Shown one piece after another: positions 14,878 through 23,080 of a DNA stretch of 32,586 nucleotides; within the stretch, counting starts at the first letter, position 1; each line of letters opens with the position of its first letter. The stretch lies in the NCBI GenBank assembly GCA_936936565.1, contig CAKZIX010000063.1, positions 1-32,586 on the forward strand. The letters are read 5' to 3'. The notes beneath the pieces are model-generated. The model had not been told where the DNA came from and did not search any database. It worked only from the letters and a program-made list of their open reading frames with translations. The position numbers and the translations under genes were made by a program. This stretch comes from an uncultured Nocardiaceae bacterium (GTDB lineage Bacteria; Actinomycetota; Actinomycetes; Mycobacteriales; Mycobacteriaceae).

Positions 14878-15004
14878 GCGCCGCGGTCTCGATCAGCGGG
14901 CGCCGGTCGGAATCACACGTAGCGACATCACCGGATTTCCACAGATTCGGGTGGGACGTCCGGTGACGACGGAGGATGTGCGGCGGCTCGAGGACGACGA
15001 GTAA
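14876..15004 (+). pseudogene. 3' remnant of a vapB antitoxin gene
   Basis: In the frame ending with the TAA at 15002-15004, about 42 residues read like the C-terminal half of a VapB antitoxin: RAPVGITRSDITGFPQIRVG, then the tail motif GRPVTTEDVRRLEDDE. The frame is open upstream only to about 14849 inside hsaB and contains no ATG, GTG or TTG before the GTG at 14951, so the DNA-binding N-terminus is missing. The stop overlaps the vapC ATG (TAATG), as in intact vapBC operons. Resemblance to VapB is by eye. Confidence 0.6.
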
Positions 15005-15399
15005 TGACCTATCTTCTGGACCCGAATGTGCTGATCGCACTTACCGTGCCAGACCATGTCTTTCACGACGCCGCCCAGCGGTGGTTCACCGGTGCGGGTG
15101 ACGGCTTCGCAACATGTCCGATGACCGAAGGCGCGTTGGTCAGGTTCTTGCTCCGCGAAGGCCAATCGGCGGACGTTGCGCAATCGGTATTGCACGCGAT
15201 CACCGAAGTTGCGGGCCATGAGTTCTGGCCCGACGAGGTGTCGTATCGGAATGTTTCGCTCTCCGGTGTACTGGGCCACCGACAGGTCACCGATGCGTAC
15301 CTCGCGGGGCTCGCAAGATGGAAGAACGCGGCCCTTGCGACCTTCGACGCCGGCGCGGCAAATTTGCATCGCGACGTGTCGGTTCTTGTACCGTCCTGA
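15004..15399 (+). CDS. vapC: VapC-family PIN-domain toxin (ribonuclease)
   Basis: 131 residues. The PIN-domain acidic residues are all present: Asp6 (LLDPNVLIAL), Glu42 (MTEGALVRFLL), Asp97 (QVTDAYLAGLA) and Asp115 (ATFDAGA). VapC toxins cleave tRNA or rRNA and are held inactive by VapB. The ATG overlaps the stop of the truncated antitoxin. Base composition is less GC-rich than the neighbours, with several AT-ending codons, suggesting transfer. Since the catalytic residues are intact but the cognate antitoxin appears broken, the toxin may be silent, weakly expressed or controlled in trans. It sits where M. tuberculosis has nat/aspB. Confidence 0.88.
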   Translation: MTYLLDPNVLIALTVPDHVFHDAAQRWFTGAGDGFATCPMTEGALVRFLLREGQSADVAQSVLHAITEVAGHEFWPDEVSYRNVSLSGVLGHRQVTDAYLAGLARWKNAALATFDAGAANLHRDVSVLVPS

Positions 15400-15467
15400 C
15401 CGGCTCAGTTGCTCCCGAATCCATTCGGCGGCAGCGAGACATATTGCCGAAGCCCCGATTCTCCACG

Positions 15468-16511
15468 TCAGACAGGCATCCGGCGCAACCACTCGCTCGC
15501 GGTGCCGAACAGCCGCGAATCTGCATGTGCCCGCTTGAAATACAGGTGCGCGTCGTGTTCCCAGGTGATCGCGATGCCCCCGTGTAGCTGAATCGATTCG
15601 GCCGCAACCCGATTGAACGTGTCGGTGCAGTGCACGCGGGCGGCGGCAACGGTGGTCGGGTCCAGGGTGGCCGCGGCGTGTGCGATCGAGCGTGCGGACT
15701 CGACGAGCACGTGCAGGTCGGCCATGCGGTGCTTGAGAGCCTGGAAGCTGCCGATCGGTCGGCCGAACTGCACGCGAGTCTTGGTGTAGTCCACCGTCGT
15801 GCGCAGGCACCCGGCGGCGGCCCCGGACTGCTCGGCGGCCAGCGCCGCCGCGGCGACGCGGTGCAGACGGTCCAGCACCGCTGTGGGGTCGGCTGTGGTG
15901 AGCTGCCGCGCCGGCGCCTGCCGAAATTCGATGCGCGCCAACGGTCGCGTGGGATCCAGGCTCGGTGTCGGATGTACCGTCACGCCCGCCGCGGTCGGGT
16001 CGACGGTGTGGAAGCTCGGCGTGCCGGTGTCTCCGGCGACGACGATCAGCACCTCGGCGGCCGCACCGTCGAGCACGTAATGTGCGGTGCCGGAAAGCTT
16101 TCCGTCGTCGCAGCGGACACCGGAGCCCGACCAGTTCCCTGCCCCACCGGCAATGCACAGCGTCGCGATCGTGGTGCCGTCGGCGATGCCGGGCAGCAGC
16201 GCGGCCCGCGCGTGGGCGTCGTCGAGCGCCAGCAGTGTCTGCCCGCACAACACCGCCGACGCCAGCAGCGGCGTGTGCACCAGCGTGGACGCCAGTTCCG
16301 CGACGACCGCGAAGGATTCGACGTTCGTCACCCCGACGCCGCCGTACTCCTCGGGAATCGCAAGGGCGGCAACGCCGATCTCGCACAGCACGCGCCACAG
16401 CGTGGGGTCGTAGCCGAGTTCGGAGTCCATGATGCGGCGCCGCGCATCGTGGTCGCTGTACTTGGCTGCGGCGGCGCGCACGGACGCCAGCAGCTCGTCG
16501 AGTTCGCTCAT
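15468..16511 (-). CDS. fadE33: acyl-CoA dehydrogenase subunit, FadE33-like
   Basis: 347 residues, short for an acyl-CoA dehydrogenase, as are the subunits of steroid-degrading alpha2beta2 ACADs. Seen: AIPEEYGGVGVTNVES near 51-66 and TRVQFGRPIGSFQALKHRMA near 245-264. A Glu at 227 (LAAEQSG), 21 residues before that Gln-Phe-Gly block, is in the helix that carries the base in related enzymes. The C-terminus has IQLHGGIAITWEHDAHLYFK. It belongs to the fadE31-fadE32-fadE33 order of Rv3562-Rv3564. The start ATG at 16511 was chosen because the frame upstream lacks ACAD character; a 52-bp gap separates it from fadE32. It acts late in HIP degradation with its partner subunits. Confidence 0.88.
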   Translation of the reverse strand: MSELDELLASVRAAAAKYSDHDARRRIMDSELGYDPTLWRVLCEIGVAALAIPEEYGGVGVTNVESFAVVAELASTLVHTPLLASAVLCGQTLLALDDAHARAALLPGIADGTTIATLCIAGGAGNWSGSGVRCDDGKLSGTAHYVLDGAAAEVLIVVAGDTGTPSFHTVDPTAAGVTVHPTPSLDPTRPLARIEFRQAPARQLTTADPTAVLDRLHRVAAAALAAEQSGAAAGCLRTTVDYTKTRVQFGRPIGSFQALKHRMADLHVLVESARSIAHAAATLDPTTVAAARVHCTDTFNRVAAESIQLHGGIAITWEHDAHLYFKRAHADSRLFGTASEWLRRMPV

Positions 16512-16563
16512 GTGCCACCGCCGCAGGCTCGGCGTGCGCCCCGGGCGCGGCAAGGTCGCCCGC

Positions 16564-17556
16564 TCATGTGCCCGCCAGCGCGGCGGCGATGCGGGCGCGG
16601 TGCACGGCGGCTGTACCCCAGCTCGCCTGCAATGCACGGACTTTCGTGAGACACAGGGACAGGTCGCATTCGGCGGTGTAGCCGATCGCGCCGTGCACCT
16701 GCAGCGCGGTACGTGCCGCCCGGTAGGCGGCCGCGCCGGCGGCGACCTTCGCTGCCGATACGTCGCGCGCGTTCGTGTCGGTACCAGACGCGAGCGCGAC
16801 GGCGGCACCGTAGAGCAACGGCTGCGACATCTCCAGTGCCACCAGCACGTCGGCCAGCTGGTGTTTGATCGCCTGGAACGAGCCGATCGGCCGCCCGAAC
16901 TGCACGCGTGACCTCGCGTAGTCGGTGGTGACATCGAGCAGCGCGCGACCCGCGCCCCACAATTGCGCGGCTGCGGCCAGCGCACCGACATCGAGCGCGC
17001 GCTGCGCCGCGCGGGCAACGGCGGCGCCGCGGGCGAGTTCCTGCGTCATGGCGACCTCGAACAGGTGCCGGGCCGGGTCCACCGACCCGAATGACGCGAC
17101 GGGGGTGCCGGTACCCAGCCGGTCGCCGTCGAGCACGAGCACGAGATCGGCGACATCGGCGTCGGCTGCTCGCGGCACCCACGGCGGCAGCACCAGCGCG
17201 GCCAGCGCGGTGCCGGCGGCCAGCGGCGCAAGCCATTGCGCGGCAAGGGTTTCCTCGTTCAGCTCGGTCAACAGCGTGGGAACCGCCGCCGCGGTTTCGA
17301 CCAAGGGCCCCGGCACCCCGGCGCGTCCGAGTTCGACGAAGGCTACGACGAGGTCGACGGGCCCGGCCCCGAGACCGCCGCTGCGTTCCGGCACGGCGAG
17401 CGCGGTGACACCGGAATCGGCGATGCGCGACAACAGCTTTCGTCCCGGTGCCGAATCGCCATCCGCCCAGCTTCGGATCGCCGCCGTACTGCCCGACAGC
17501 ATGTCGCGCAGGCTGGCCGCGAAGTCGAGCTGCTCGGTGGTCAAGGCGAATCTCAT
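16564..17556 (-). CDS. fadE32: acyl-CoA dehydrogenase subunit, FadE32-like
   Basis: 330 residues. N-terminal MRFALTTEQLDFAASLRDML is typical of the family, and SRVQFGRPIGSFQAIKHQLA (about 216-235) is the shared ACAD block. At the position of Glu227 in the neighbouring FadE33-like protein, this one has Gln198, so it may be the subunit without the catalytic base. M. tuberculosis FadE31, FadE32 and FadE33 have been reported to form heterotetramers in pairs. The ATG overlaps the fadE31 stop by four bases. It probably forms part of the ACAD acting on C/D-ring-derived CoA thioesters in the KstR2 regulon. Confidence 0.88.
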   Translation of the reverse strand: MRFALTTEQLDFAASLRDMLSGSTAAIRSWADGDSAPGRKLLSRIADSGVTALAVPERSGGLGAGPVDLVVAFVELGRAGVPGPLVETAAAVPTLLTELNEETLAAQWLAPLAAGTALAALVLPPWVPRAADADVADLVLVLDGDRLGTGTPVASFGSVDPARHLFEVAMTQELARGAAVARAAQRALDVGALAAAAQLWGAGRALLDVTTDYARSRVQFGRPIGSFQAIKHQLADVLVALEMSQPLLYGAAVALASGTDTNARDVSAAKVAAGAAAYRAARTALQVHGAIGYTAECDLSLCLTKVRALQASWGTAAVHRARIAAALAGT

Positions 17557-18695
17557 CGGCGTGGCTCCTTGGGCAGTCCGAGAAGCCGCTCGGCGACGAT
17601 GTTGCGCTGAATCTCGTTGGTGCCGGCATAGATCGGACCGGCGAGCGCGAACAGGTAACCGTCCAGCCAGGGCCCCGGCAGCTCTGCATCCGGCCCGAGC
17701 AGATCCAGCGCCGTCTCGTGCAATGCCACGTCGAGTTCGGACCAGAAGATCTTGTTGATCGACGACTCCGCGCCCAGCGCGCCACCCTCGGCGAGCCGGG
17801 TGACGGTGCCCATGGTGTGCAGCGCGTACGCCCGCGCCCCGATCCAGGCGTCCACGACCCGGTCCTGCGCTTGCGGTGGCGCGGAATCCAAACGGGCTCG
17901 CCACAATTCGACGAGGCGTGCAGCCGCGGCGGTGAACCGGCCGGGCGCGCGCAGCGACAGCCCGCGTTCGTTGCTGGAGGTGCTCATCGCCACCCGCCAG
18001 CCGTCGTGGACCGCGCCGAGCACATCACCGTCGGGCACGAACACCTCGTCGAGGAAGATCTCGGCGAAGCCGGGTTCGCCGTCGAGCTGCGGGATCGGGC
18101 GCACCGTCACGCCGTCGGCGATGAGCGGAAACATGAAGTAGGTCAGTCCGCGATGCCGTTCGGCGCCCGGATCGCTGCGGAACAAACCGAAACCCCAGTC
18201 CGCGAACGCGGCTCGGGAACTCCACGTCTTCTGGCCGGTCAGCAGCCAGCCGCCGTCGGTCTGCCGGGCGCTGGACCGGATGCCCGCCAGGTCGCTGCCG
18301 GCCTCGGGTTCGGACCACGCCTGCGCCCAGATGTCGTCGGCACGGGCCATGCGCGGCAGGATCCGGTCGAGCTGTGCGGGGGTGCCGTGCTCGAAAAGCG
18401 TTGGCGCGAGCAAGAAGATGCCGTTCTGGCTGACCCGGCCGGGGGCGCCCGCCGCGTAGTACTCGTCCTCGAAGATCACCCATTCCAGCAGCGAGGCGTC
18501 GCGTCCGCCGAGTTCGGCGGGCCACGACACCACCGACAGCCGCGCCGCGGCGAGCGTGCGCTCCCAGTCGCGGTGGGCTTCGAAGCCGGCCGGGGTATCC
18601 ATCGACGGCAGTGGGGTTTTCGGCACGTGTGCGGCGAGAAAGTCACGCACGTCGGCGCGGAAGGCGAGAGTGGCGTCGTCGAGGTCGAGGTTCAC
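17553..18695 (-). CDS. fadE31: acyl-CoA dehydrogenase subunit, FadE31-like
   Basis: 380 residues, full-length ACAD. Seen: SWPAELGGRDASLLEW (58-72), AQAWSEPEAGSDLAGIRSSA (125-143), LTGQKTWSSRAAFADW and the C-terminal IYAGTNEIQRNIVAERLLG. The usual MCAD-type Glu in the last motif is Ala, but Glu243 in SNERGLSLRA sits where isovaleryl-CoA dehydrogenase has its base. A GTG start at 18695 overlaps the preceding crotonase stop (GTGA). Gene order and type match Rv3562. An ATG-initiated alternative is not evident nearby. Confidence 0.9.
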   Translation of the reverse strand: MNLDLDDATLAFRADVRDFLAAHVPKTPLPSMDTPAGFEAHRDWERTLAAARLSVVSWPAELGGRDASLLEWVIFEDEYYAAGAPGRVSQNGIFLLAPTLFEHGTPAQLDRILPRMARADDIWAQAWSEPEAGSDLAGIRSSARQTDGGWLLTGQKTWSSRAAFADWGFGLFRSDPGAERHRGLTYFMFPLIADGVTVRPIPQLDGEPGFAEIFLDEVFVPDGDVLGAVHDGWRVAMSTSSNERGLSLRAPGRFTAAAARLVELWRARLDSAPPQAQDRVVDAWIGARAYALHTMGTVTRLAEGGALGAESSINKIFWSELDVALHETALDLLGPDAELPGPWLDGYLFALAGPIYAGTNEIQRNIVAERLLGLPKEPRR

Positions 18696-19561
18696 GGTGC
18701 GCTGTTCCCGGCGGAGTCTTTCATCGACTTCGCGGTCATGCCGGCCAGCGGGTCGGTACCCACTTCGGCGTTGTGCGCGTGGGCGAAGTGGTGCAACCCG
18801 AACACCGAGTCCATCCCGGCCCGCATGCCCATCAGGTCCTCGCACTGGTTGACCGCCTTCTTGGTGAGTGCGAGCCCGAATTGCGGCATGGTGGCGATCT
18901 TTTCGGCCAGCTCGCGGGTGTGTGCCTCGAGCTCCGCGCGTGGAACCACGCGGTTGACCATGCCCCACTCGTGGGCGCGTTGCGCGGAGAACCGGTCGCC
19001 GGTGAACAAGATCTCCTTGGCCGCGCGCGGCCCGAGCACCCACGGATGTGCGAAGTACTCGACGCCCGGAATGCCCATGCGCACCACCGGATCGGCGAAG
19101 AACGCGTCGTCGGAAGCGACCACCAGATCGCAGATCCAGGTGAGCATCAGCCCGCCGGCGATGCAGGCGCCCTGCACCATCGCGATCGTGGGCTTCGGAA
19201 TCTCGCGCCAGCGCCGGCACATGCCGAGATACACCTCGAGCTCGCGAGCGAACCGCTGGTCGCCGCCGGACCGGTCGACGTGATCCCACCACAGCGTGGC
19301 CTTGTTTTCGTAGTGCACGTGGTGGTCGCGCCCCGGGGTACCGATGTCGTGGCCGGCGCTGAAGTGTTTGCCGTTGCCCGCCAACACAATTACCCGCACC
19401 TCGGGGTCGTCTACCGCGCGCGCAAAGGCCGCGTCGAGAGCGTAGGTCAGCACCGAGTTCTGCGCGTTGCGGTACTCGGGCCGATTCATCCGAACGAAGG
19501 CAACCGGACCTTGCACCTCGTAGCCGACGACTTCGCCTTCGTCGGGCACCGGATTGTTCAT
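18692..19561 (-). CDS. enoyl-CoA hydratase/crotonase inserted between fadD3 and fadE31
   Basis: 289 residues, crotonase fold. Oxyanion-hole segments are GKHFSAGHDIGTPG (about residues 64-77) and QGACIAGGLMLTW. The active-site stretch RMGIPGVEYFAHPWVLGP carries a Glu in place of the usual GGTQRL block, and a long loop (ENKATLWWDHVDRSGG) precedes it. AAGGAG lies 5 nt upstream of the ATG. The ATG overlaps the fadD3 stop and the end overlaps fadE31, so it is embedded in the HIP operon. M. tuberculosis has no gene at this place. Hydration of a HIP-CoA-derived enoyl-CoA is a plausible role, but the substrate is unknown; it is distinct from EchA20 in this window. Confidence 0.88.
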   Translation of the reverse strand: MNNPVPDEGEVVGYEVQGPVAFVRMNRPEYRNAQNSVLTYALDAAFARAVDDPEVRVIVLAGNGKHFSAGHDIGTPGRDHHVHYENKATLWWDHVDRSGGDQRFARELEVYLGMCRRWREIPKPTIAMVQGACIAGGLMLTWICDLVVASDDAFFADPVVRMGIPGVEYFAHPWVLGPRAAKEILFTGDRFSAQRAHEWGMVNRVVPRAELEAHTRELAEKIATMPQFGLALTKKAVNQCEDLMGMRAGMDSVFGLHHFAHAHNAEVGTDPLAGMTAKSMKDSAGNSAP

Positions 19562-21063
19562 GCCGACTCCTTGTCGCGCAGTTCGCGTTTGAGTACTTTG
19601 CCGGCCGCATTGCGGGGCAGCGCGGCGACGAATTCGACGTACCTGGGCACCTTGAAATTCGCGAGTGCGGTGCCGGCGTGTGCGATCACCTCGTCGGCGG
19701 TGCCGTGCCGGCCGGGCCTGAGCACGACGTAGGCCTTGCCGACCTCGCCGAGGCGGGCGTCGGGGACACCGACGACGGCCGATTCGGCGACGGCGGGCAG
19801 CCGGGCCAGGACCTGCTCGACCTCGGCGGGGTAGACGTTGAAGCCGCCGCAGATGTACATGTCCTTGAGCCGGTCGGTGATCCGCAGGTAGCCGCGTTCG
19901 TCGACGGCGGCGATGTCGCCGGTGTGCAGCCAGCCGTCGGAATCGATTGCCGCGTCGGTGCTTTCGGGATCGTTGTAGTAGCCGAGCATCACGTTCGGGC
20001 CGCGCAGCAGGAGTTCGTCCTGCGCACCGATGCGCAGTTCGAAGCCGGCCGTGGCGCGCCCGCAGGTGTGCGCCACGGTGGCGGCGTCGTCGTCGGGCCG
20101 GCACATGGTGACCACGACGGCTTCGGTCATGCCGAAGGCGGTGAGGACGATGTCGAAGGACAGTTCGGTCTGCATCCGCTCGACCAGGGCGACGGGCACC
20201 GTGGCGGCGCCGGTGACCGCGACCCGCAGGGTGCTCAGTTCGTAGTCGGCGCGGGCGGGGTGGTCGAGAATCGTCTGGAAGACCGTGGGTGCGCCCGGCA
20301 GTACCGTGATGCGCTCGGCGGCAATGAGATTCATCGCGGTCGGCACGTCGTAGACGGCTTGTGGCACCACCGTGGCGCCGGTGAGCAGGCAAGCGAGAAT
20401 GCCCGCCTTGTAGCCGAAACTGTGGAAGAAGGGGTTGATCACCAGGTAGCGGTCGGCGGCGCCGAGGGTGGCGCATTCGGCCCAGGCGGCAGCGACGCCC
20501 AGCGACTGGCGGTGGGCACTCACGACACCCTTGCTACGTCCGGTGGTGCCGGAGGTGAACAGGATGTCGGCGACGTCGTCGGGCCGGACGGCGCCGGCGC
20601 GCTCGTCGGCGTCGTGCGGGGCGACGGCACGGGCGTAGGCGGCCAGGTCGGTCCAGCCGTCCGGGAGCCGCACCACGGTGTGCAGCGTCAGCTCCGGGAA
20701 TTGTTCGCGCAGCTGGGCGTGCCGATCCTTGCCGAGGAATTCGCCTGCGACGAACAGGGTTTCGGCGCCGGACCGGGAGATGATGTCGTGCGCCTCGGCG
20801 GCCGTGTAGCGGGTGTTGATCGGCACCAGGACGGCGCCGGCGTAGTGCGTGGCCAGTGCGGCCACCACCCATTGCCACGTGTTCGGCGCCCACAGCGCGA
20901 CCCGGTCGCCCGGCTGTACGCCGCGGGCGATGAGCGCGCGAGCGCCGACGCGCACCTCGTCGAGCAGCTGGCCATAAGTCAGGCGGGTGCCGCCGTCCGC
21001 GACGGCCTCCGCCGTGCCGAAGCTGGCGGCGGCGTTCGTGAGGGCGGTGGGCGTGGTGCTCAC
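19558..21063 (-). CDS. fadD3: HIP-CoA ligase FadD3
   Basis: 501 residues (M. tuberculosis FadD3 is about 503). ANL adenylation domain: P-loop ILFTSGTTGRSKGVV, AFGMTE, the GWLHTGD motif with the hinge region ITDRLKDMYICGGFNVYPAE, and the C-terminal catalytic Lys in RNAAGKVLKREL. It activates HIP (the C/D-ring propionate from HsaD) as its CoA thioester, the first step of C/D-ring degradation. GTG 21063 is preferred because GGAAGGA lies 4 nt upstream; an in-frame ATG 24 nt further up lies close to the operator. It is divergent from fadE30 over a perfect KstR2 site, and its stop overlaps the next gene. Confidence 0.94.
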   Translation of the reverse strand: MSTTPTALTNAAASFGTAEAVADGGTRLTYGQLLDEVRVGARALIARGVQPGDRVALWAPNTWQWVVAALATHYAGAVLVPINTRYTAAEAHDIISRSGAETLFVAGEFLGKDRHAQLREQFPELTLHTVVRLPDGWTDLAAYARAVAPHDADERAGAVRPDDVADILFTSGTTGRSKGVVSAHRQSLGVAAAWAECATLGAADRYLVINPFFHSFGYKAGILACLLTGATVVPQAVYDVPTAMNLIAAERITVLPGAPTVFQTILDHPARADYELSTLRVAVTGAATVPVALVERMQTELSFDIVLTAFGMTEAVVVTMCRPDDDAATVAHTCGRATAGFELRIGAQDELLLRGPNVMLGYYNDPESTDAAIDSDGWLHTGDIAAVDERGYLRITDRLKDMYICGGFNVYPAEVEQVLARLPAVAESAVVGVPDARLGEVGKAYVVLRPGRHGTADEVIAHAGTALANFKVPRYVEFVAALPRNAAGKVLKRELRDKESA

Positions 21064-21079
21064 GAGATCCTTCCGACAA

Positions 21080-21093
21080 AGCAAGTGCTTGGT
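21080..21093. promoter_or_regulatory. KstR2 operator (perfect match), site A
   Basis: AGCAAGTGCTTGGT matches the KstR2 consensus AnCAAGnnCTTGnT at every fixed position. It lies between the divergent fadD3 (start 21063) and fadE30 (start 21110) and can control both. A TATCCT hexamer (21098-21103) 6 nt before the fadE30 GTG may be a leaderless -10 element. KstR2 is released by HIP-CoA, the FadD3 product, giving feed-forward induction (established in mycobacteria). Confidence 0.87.
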
Positions 21094-21109
21094 AGGTTAT
21101 CCTACCGAT

Positions 21110-22258
21110 GTGACGGACAGCAGCAAGGCGTTCGCGGACGAGATTCGGGATTGGCTGGCCGCCAACCTGACCGGTGAGTTCGCGGCGCTGCGTGGCCTCG
21201 GCGGGGCCGGGCGCGAGCACGAGGCGTTCGAGGCCCGGCTCGCCTGGGACCGGCATCTGGCGGCGGCGGGTTGGACCGGATTGAGCTGGCCGCAGCAGTA
21301 CGGCGGGCGCGGCGCCACGCTGACGCAATTGGTCGCCTTTCACACCGAGTACGCGCGCGCGGACGCGCCGGCGCGGGTGTCGCACGTCGGCGAGGAATTG
21401 CTGGGCGCAACGTTGCTGGCATTCGGAACCGAGGCGCAGCGGCAGCGGTTCCTGCCGGGTATCAAGAACGTCACCGAACTGTGGTGTCAGGGCTATTCGG
21501 AGCCCGGTGCCGGATCCGACCTGGCGGCGGTGACCACCACGGCGCGGCTGGACGGCAACCGCTGGGTACTCAACGGTCAGAAGGTGTGGACCTCGCTGGC
21601 TCACCATGCCGACTGGTGCTTTGTCCTGTGCCGGACCGAGCCGGGATCGGTTCGCCATCACGGACTTTCGTACCTGCTCGTCCCCATGCACCAGCCCGGG
21701 GTGCAGGTACGCCCGATCGTGCAGTTGACCGGTACCTCGGAGTTCAACGAGGTGTTCTTCGACGATGCGGTCACCGACGCCGACCTGGTGGTGGGCGCGC
21801 CCGGCGACGGCTGGCGGATCGCCATGGGCACGTTGACCTTCGAGCGTGGCGTGTCCACGCTCGGGCAGCAGGTCGGCTTCGCCCGCGAGCTGCGCACGAT
21901 CGCCGAGTTGGCCGAAACCAACGGGGCCGCAGCCGATCCCGCTATCGCGGATCGTTTGCGTCGGGCCCGCGTGGGCCTTGCCGTGCTGCGCGCACACGCG
22001 GTGCGTACGCTGCACGAGCGGGACGCGGGCACCGCTTCGGTGTCGAAGTTGTTGTGGGCCAACTGGCATTGCGATCTGGGGGAGCTGGCGATGGACGTGG
22101 TGGGGGATCCGGGTCTGGTGCACGACGGCGACCTCGACGCCTTCGCGCGCCTCTATCTGTTCAGCCGCGCCGACACCATCTACGGCGGCTCGAACGAAGT
22201 GCAGCGCAACATCATTGCCGAGCGCGTGCTCGGCCTGCCGAGGGAGGCCCGTCCATGA
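21110..22258 (+). CDS. fadE30: HIP-CoA dehydrogenase FadE30
   Basis: 382 residues, full-length ACAD. Seen: LSWPQQYGGRGATLTQL (58-74), QGYSEPGAGSDLAAVTT (127-143), LNGQKVWTSLAHHADW, Glu245 in TFERGVST (isovaleryl-type base position) and the C-terminal IYGGSNEVQRNIIAERVLGL. It is thought to catalyse the first dehydrogenation of HIP-CoA's propionyl chain. GTG 21110 follows the KstR2 site and a TATCCT hexamer with no Shine-Dalgarno sequence, hence probably leaderless. The stop overlaps the ATG of the SDR gene. It is divergent from fadD3, as Rv3560c is from Rv3561. Confidence 0.92.
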   Translation: MTDSSKAFADEIRDWLAANLTGEFAALRGLGGAGREHEAFEARLAWDRHLAAAGWTGLSWPQQYGGRGATLTQLVAFHTEYARADAPARVSHVGEELLGATLLAFGTEAQRQRFLPGIKNVTELWCQGYSEPGAGSDLAAVTTTARLDGNRWVLNGQKVWTSLAHHADWCFVLCRTEPGSVRHHGLSYLLVPMHQPGVQVRPIVQLTGTSEFNEVFFDDAVTDADLVVGAPGDGWRIAMGTLTFERGVSTLGQQVGFARELRTIAELAETNGAAADPAIADRLRRARVGLAVLRAHAVRTLHERDAGTASVSKLLWANWHCDLGELAMDVVGDPGLVHDGDLDAFARLYLFSRADTIYGGSNEVQRNIIAERVLGLPREARP

Positions 22259-23046
22259 ATCTCGCCGAGCCGCCGCCCGAGGTCGCCGGTCATGGGCTGC
22301 TGACGGGGCGGTGTGCGGTGATCACCGCCGCCGCCGGCACCGGAATCGGCTCCGCCACCGCGCGCCGTTTCCTGGCCGAGGGTGCCGACGTCGTCGTCTC
22401 CGACTGGCACGAGCGGCGGCTTGCCGAGACCGAAGCTGCTCTGGCACAACAGTTTCCGCAGCGCCGGGTGGCCGCGGTGCCGTGCGACGTGAGCAGCAGC
22501 GTCCAGGTGGCCGAGCTGCTGCCGGCCGCCGCGGCGGCACTGGGGCGCGTGGACATCGTGGTGAACAACGCCGGCCTCGGCGGCGAGACGCCGGTGATCG
22601 AGATGACCGACGAGCAGTGGGAGCGCGTCGTCGACATCACGCTCACCGGAACCTTCCGCTGTACCCGCGAGGCGCTCAAGTACTTCCGCGACGCCGGTCA
22701 CGGAGGCGTCATCGTGAACAACGCAAGCGTGCTGGGCTGGCGGGCCCAGCACGGCCAGGCTCACTACGCTGCGGCGAAGGCGGGCGTGATGGCGCTGACC
22801 CGCTGCTCGGCCGTCGAGGCCGCGGAGTTCGGCGTGCGGATCAACGCCGTCGCCCCCAGCATCGCGCGGCACGCATTCCTGGCGAAGGTAACCTCCCCCG
22901 AACTGCTCGACCGATTGGCGGCGGGGGAGGCCTACGGACGGGCCGCCGAACCCTGGGAGGTGGCCGCCACGATCGCGATGCTGGCCAGCGACTATACGAG
23001 TTACCTCACCGGTGAGGTGGTATCGGTGAGCAGTCAGCGCGCGTGA
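22255..23046 (+). CDS. ipdF: SDR dehydrogenase IpdF (Rv3559c-like)
   Basis: 263 residues, classical SDR. The nucleotide loop is ITAAAGTGIGSATA, with Ala where the first Gly of TGxxxGxG usually sits, a feature I also recall in Rv3559c. NNAGLGG follows, and the catalytic Ser, Tyr and Lys lie in NNASVLGW and AHYAAAKAG. IpdF is reported to oxidise a hydroxylated HIC-CoA intermediate in C/D-ring degradation. The ATG overlaps the fadE30 stop. It ends just upstream of the kstR2 promoter (34 bp before the GTG). Confidence 0.87.
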   Translation: MNLAEPPPEVAGHGLLTGRCAVITAAAGTGIGSATARRFLAEGADVVVSDWHERRLAETEAALAQQFPQRRVAAVPCDVSSSVQVAELLPAAAAALGRVDIVVNNAGLGGETPVIEMTDEQWERVVDITLTGTFRCTREALKYFRDAGHGGVIVNNASVLGWRAQHGQAHYAAAKAGVMALTRCSAVEAAEFGVRINAVAPSIARHAFLAKVTSPELLDRLAAGEAYGRAAEPWEVAATIAMLASDYTSYLTGEVVSVSSQRA

Positions 23047-23054
23047 ACCAACCT

Positions 23055-23068
23055 AGCAACTGCTTGGT
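23055..23068. promoter_or_regulatory. KstR2 operator, site B (one mismatch)
   Basis: AGCAACTGCTTGGT differs from AnCAAGnnCTTGnT only at position 6 (C for G). It abuts a TAAAAT hexamer (23068-23073) 7 nt upstream of the preferred kstR2 GTG at 23081, a layout that fits autorepression. Confidence 0.78.
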
Positions 23069-23080
23069 AAAATCGTGGCC

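Noticed and set aside
14893..15467. Minus-strand extension beyond the fadE33 stop opposite vapC
   Set aside because: The translation has no ACAD or other protein character, and the plus strand encodes a complete PIN domain.
19678..21177. Long plus-strand frame opposite fadD3
   Set aside because: Antisense shadow: the minus strand carries the full set of ANL ligase motifs.
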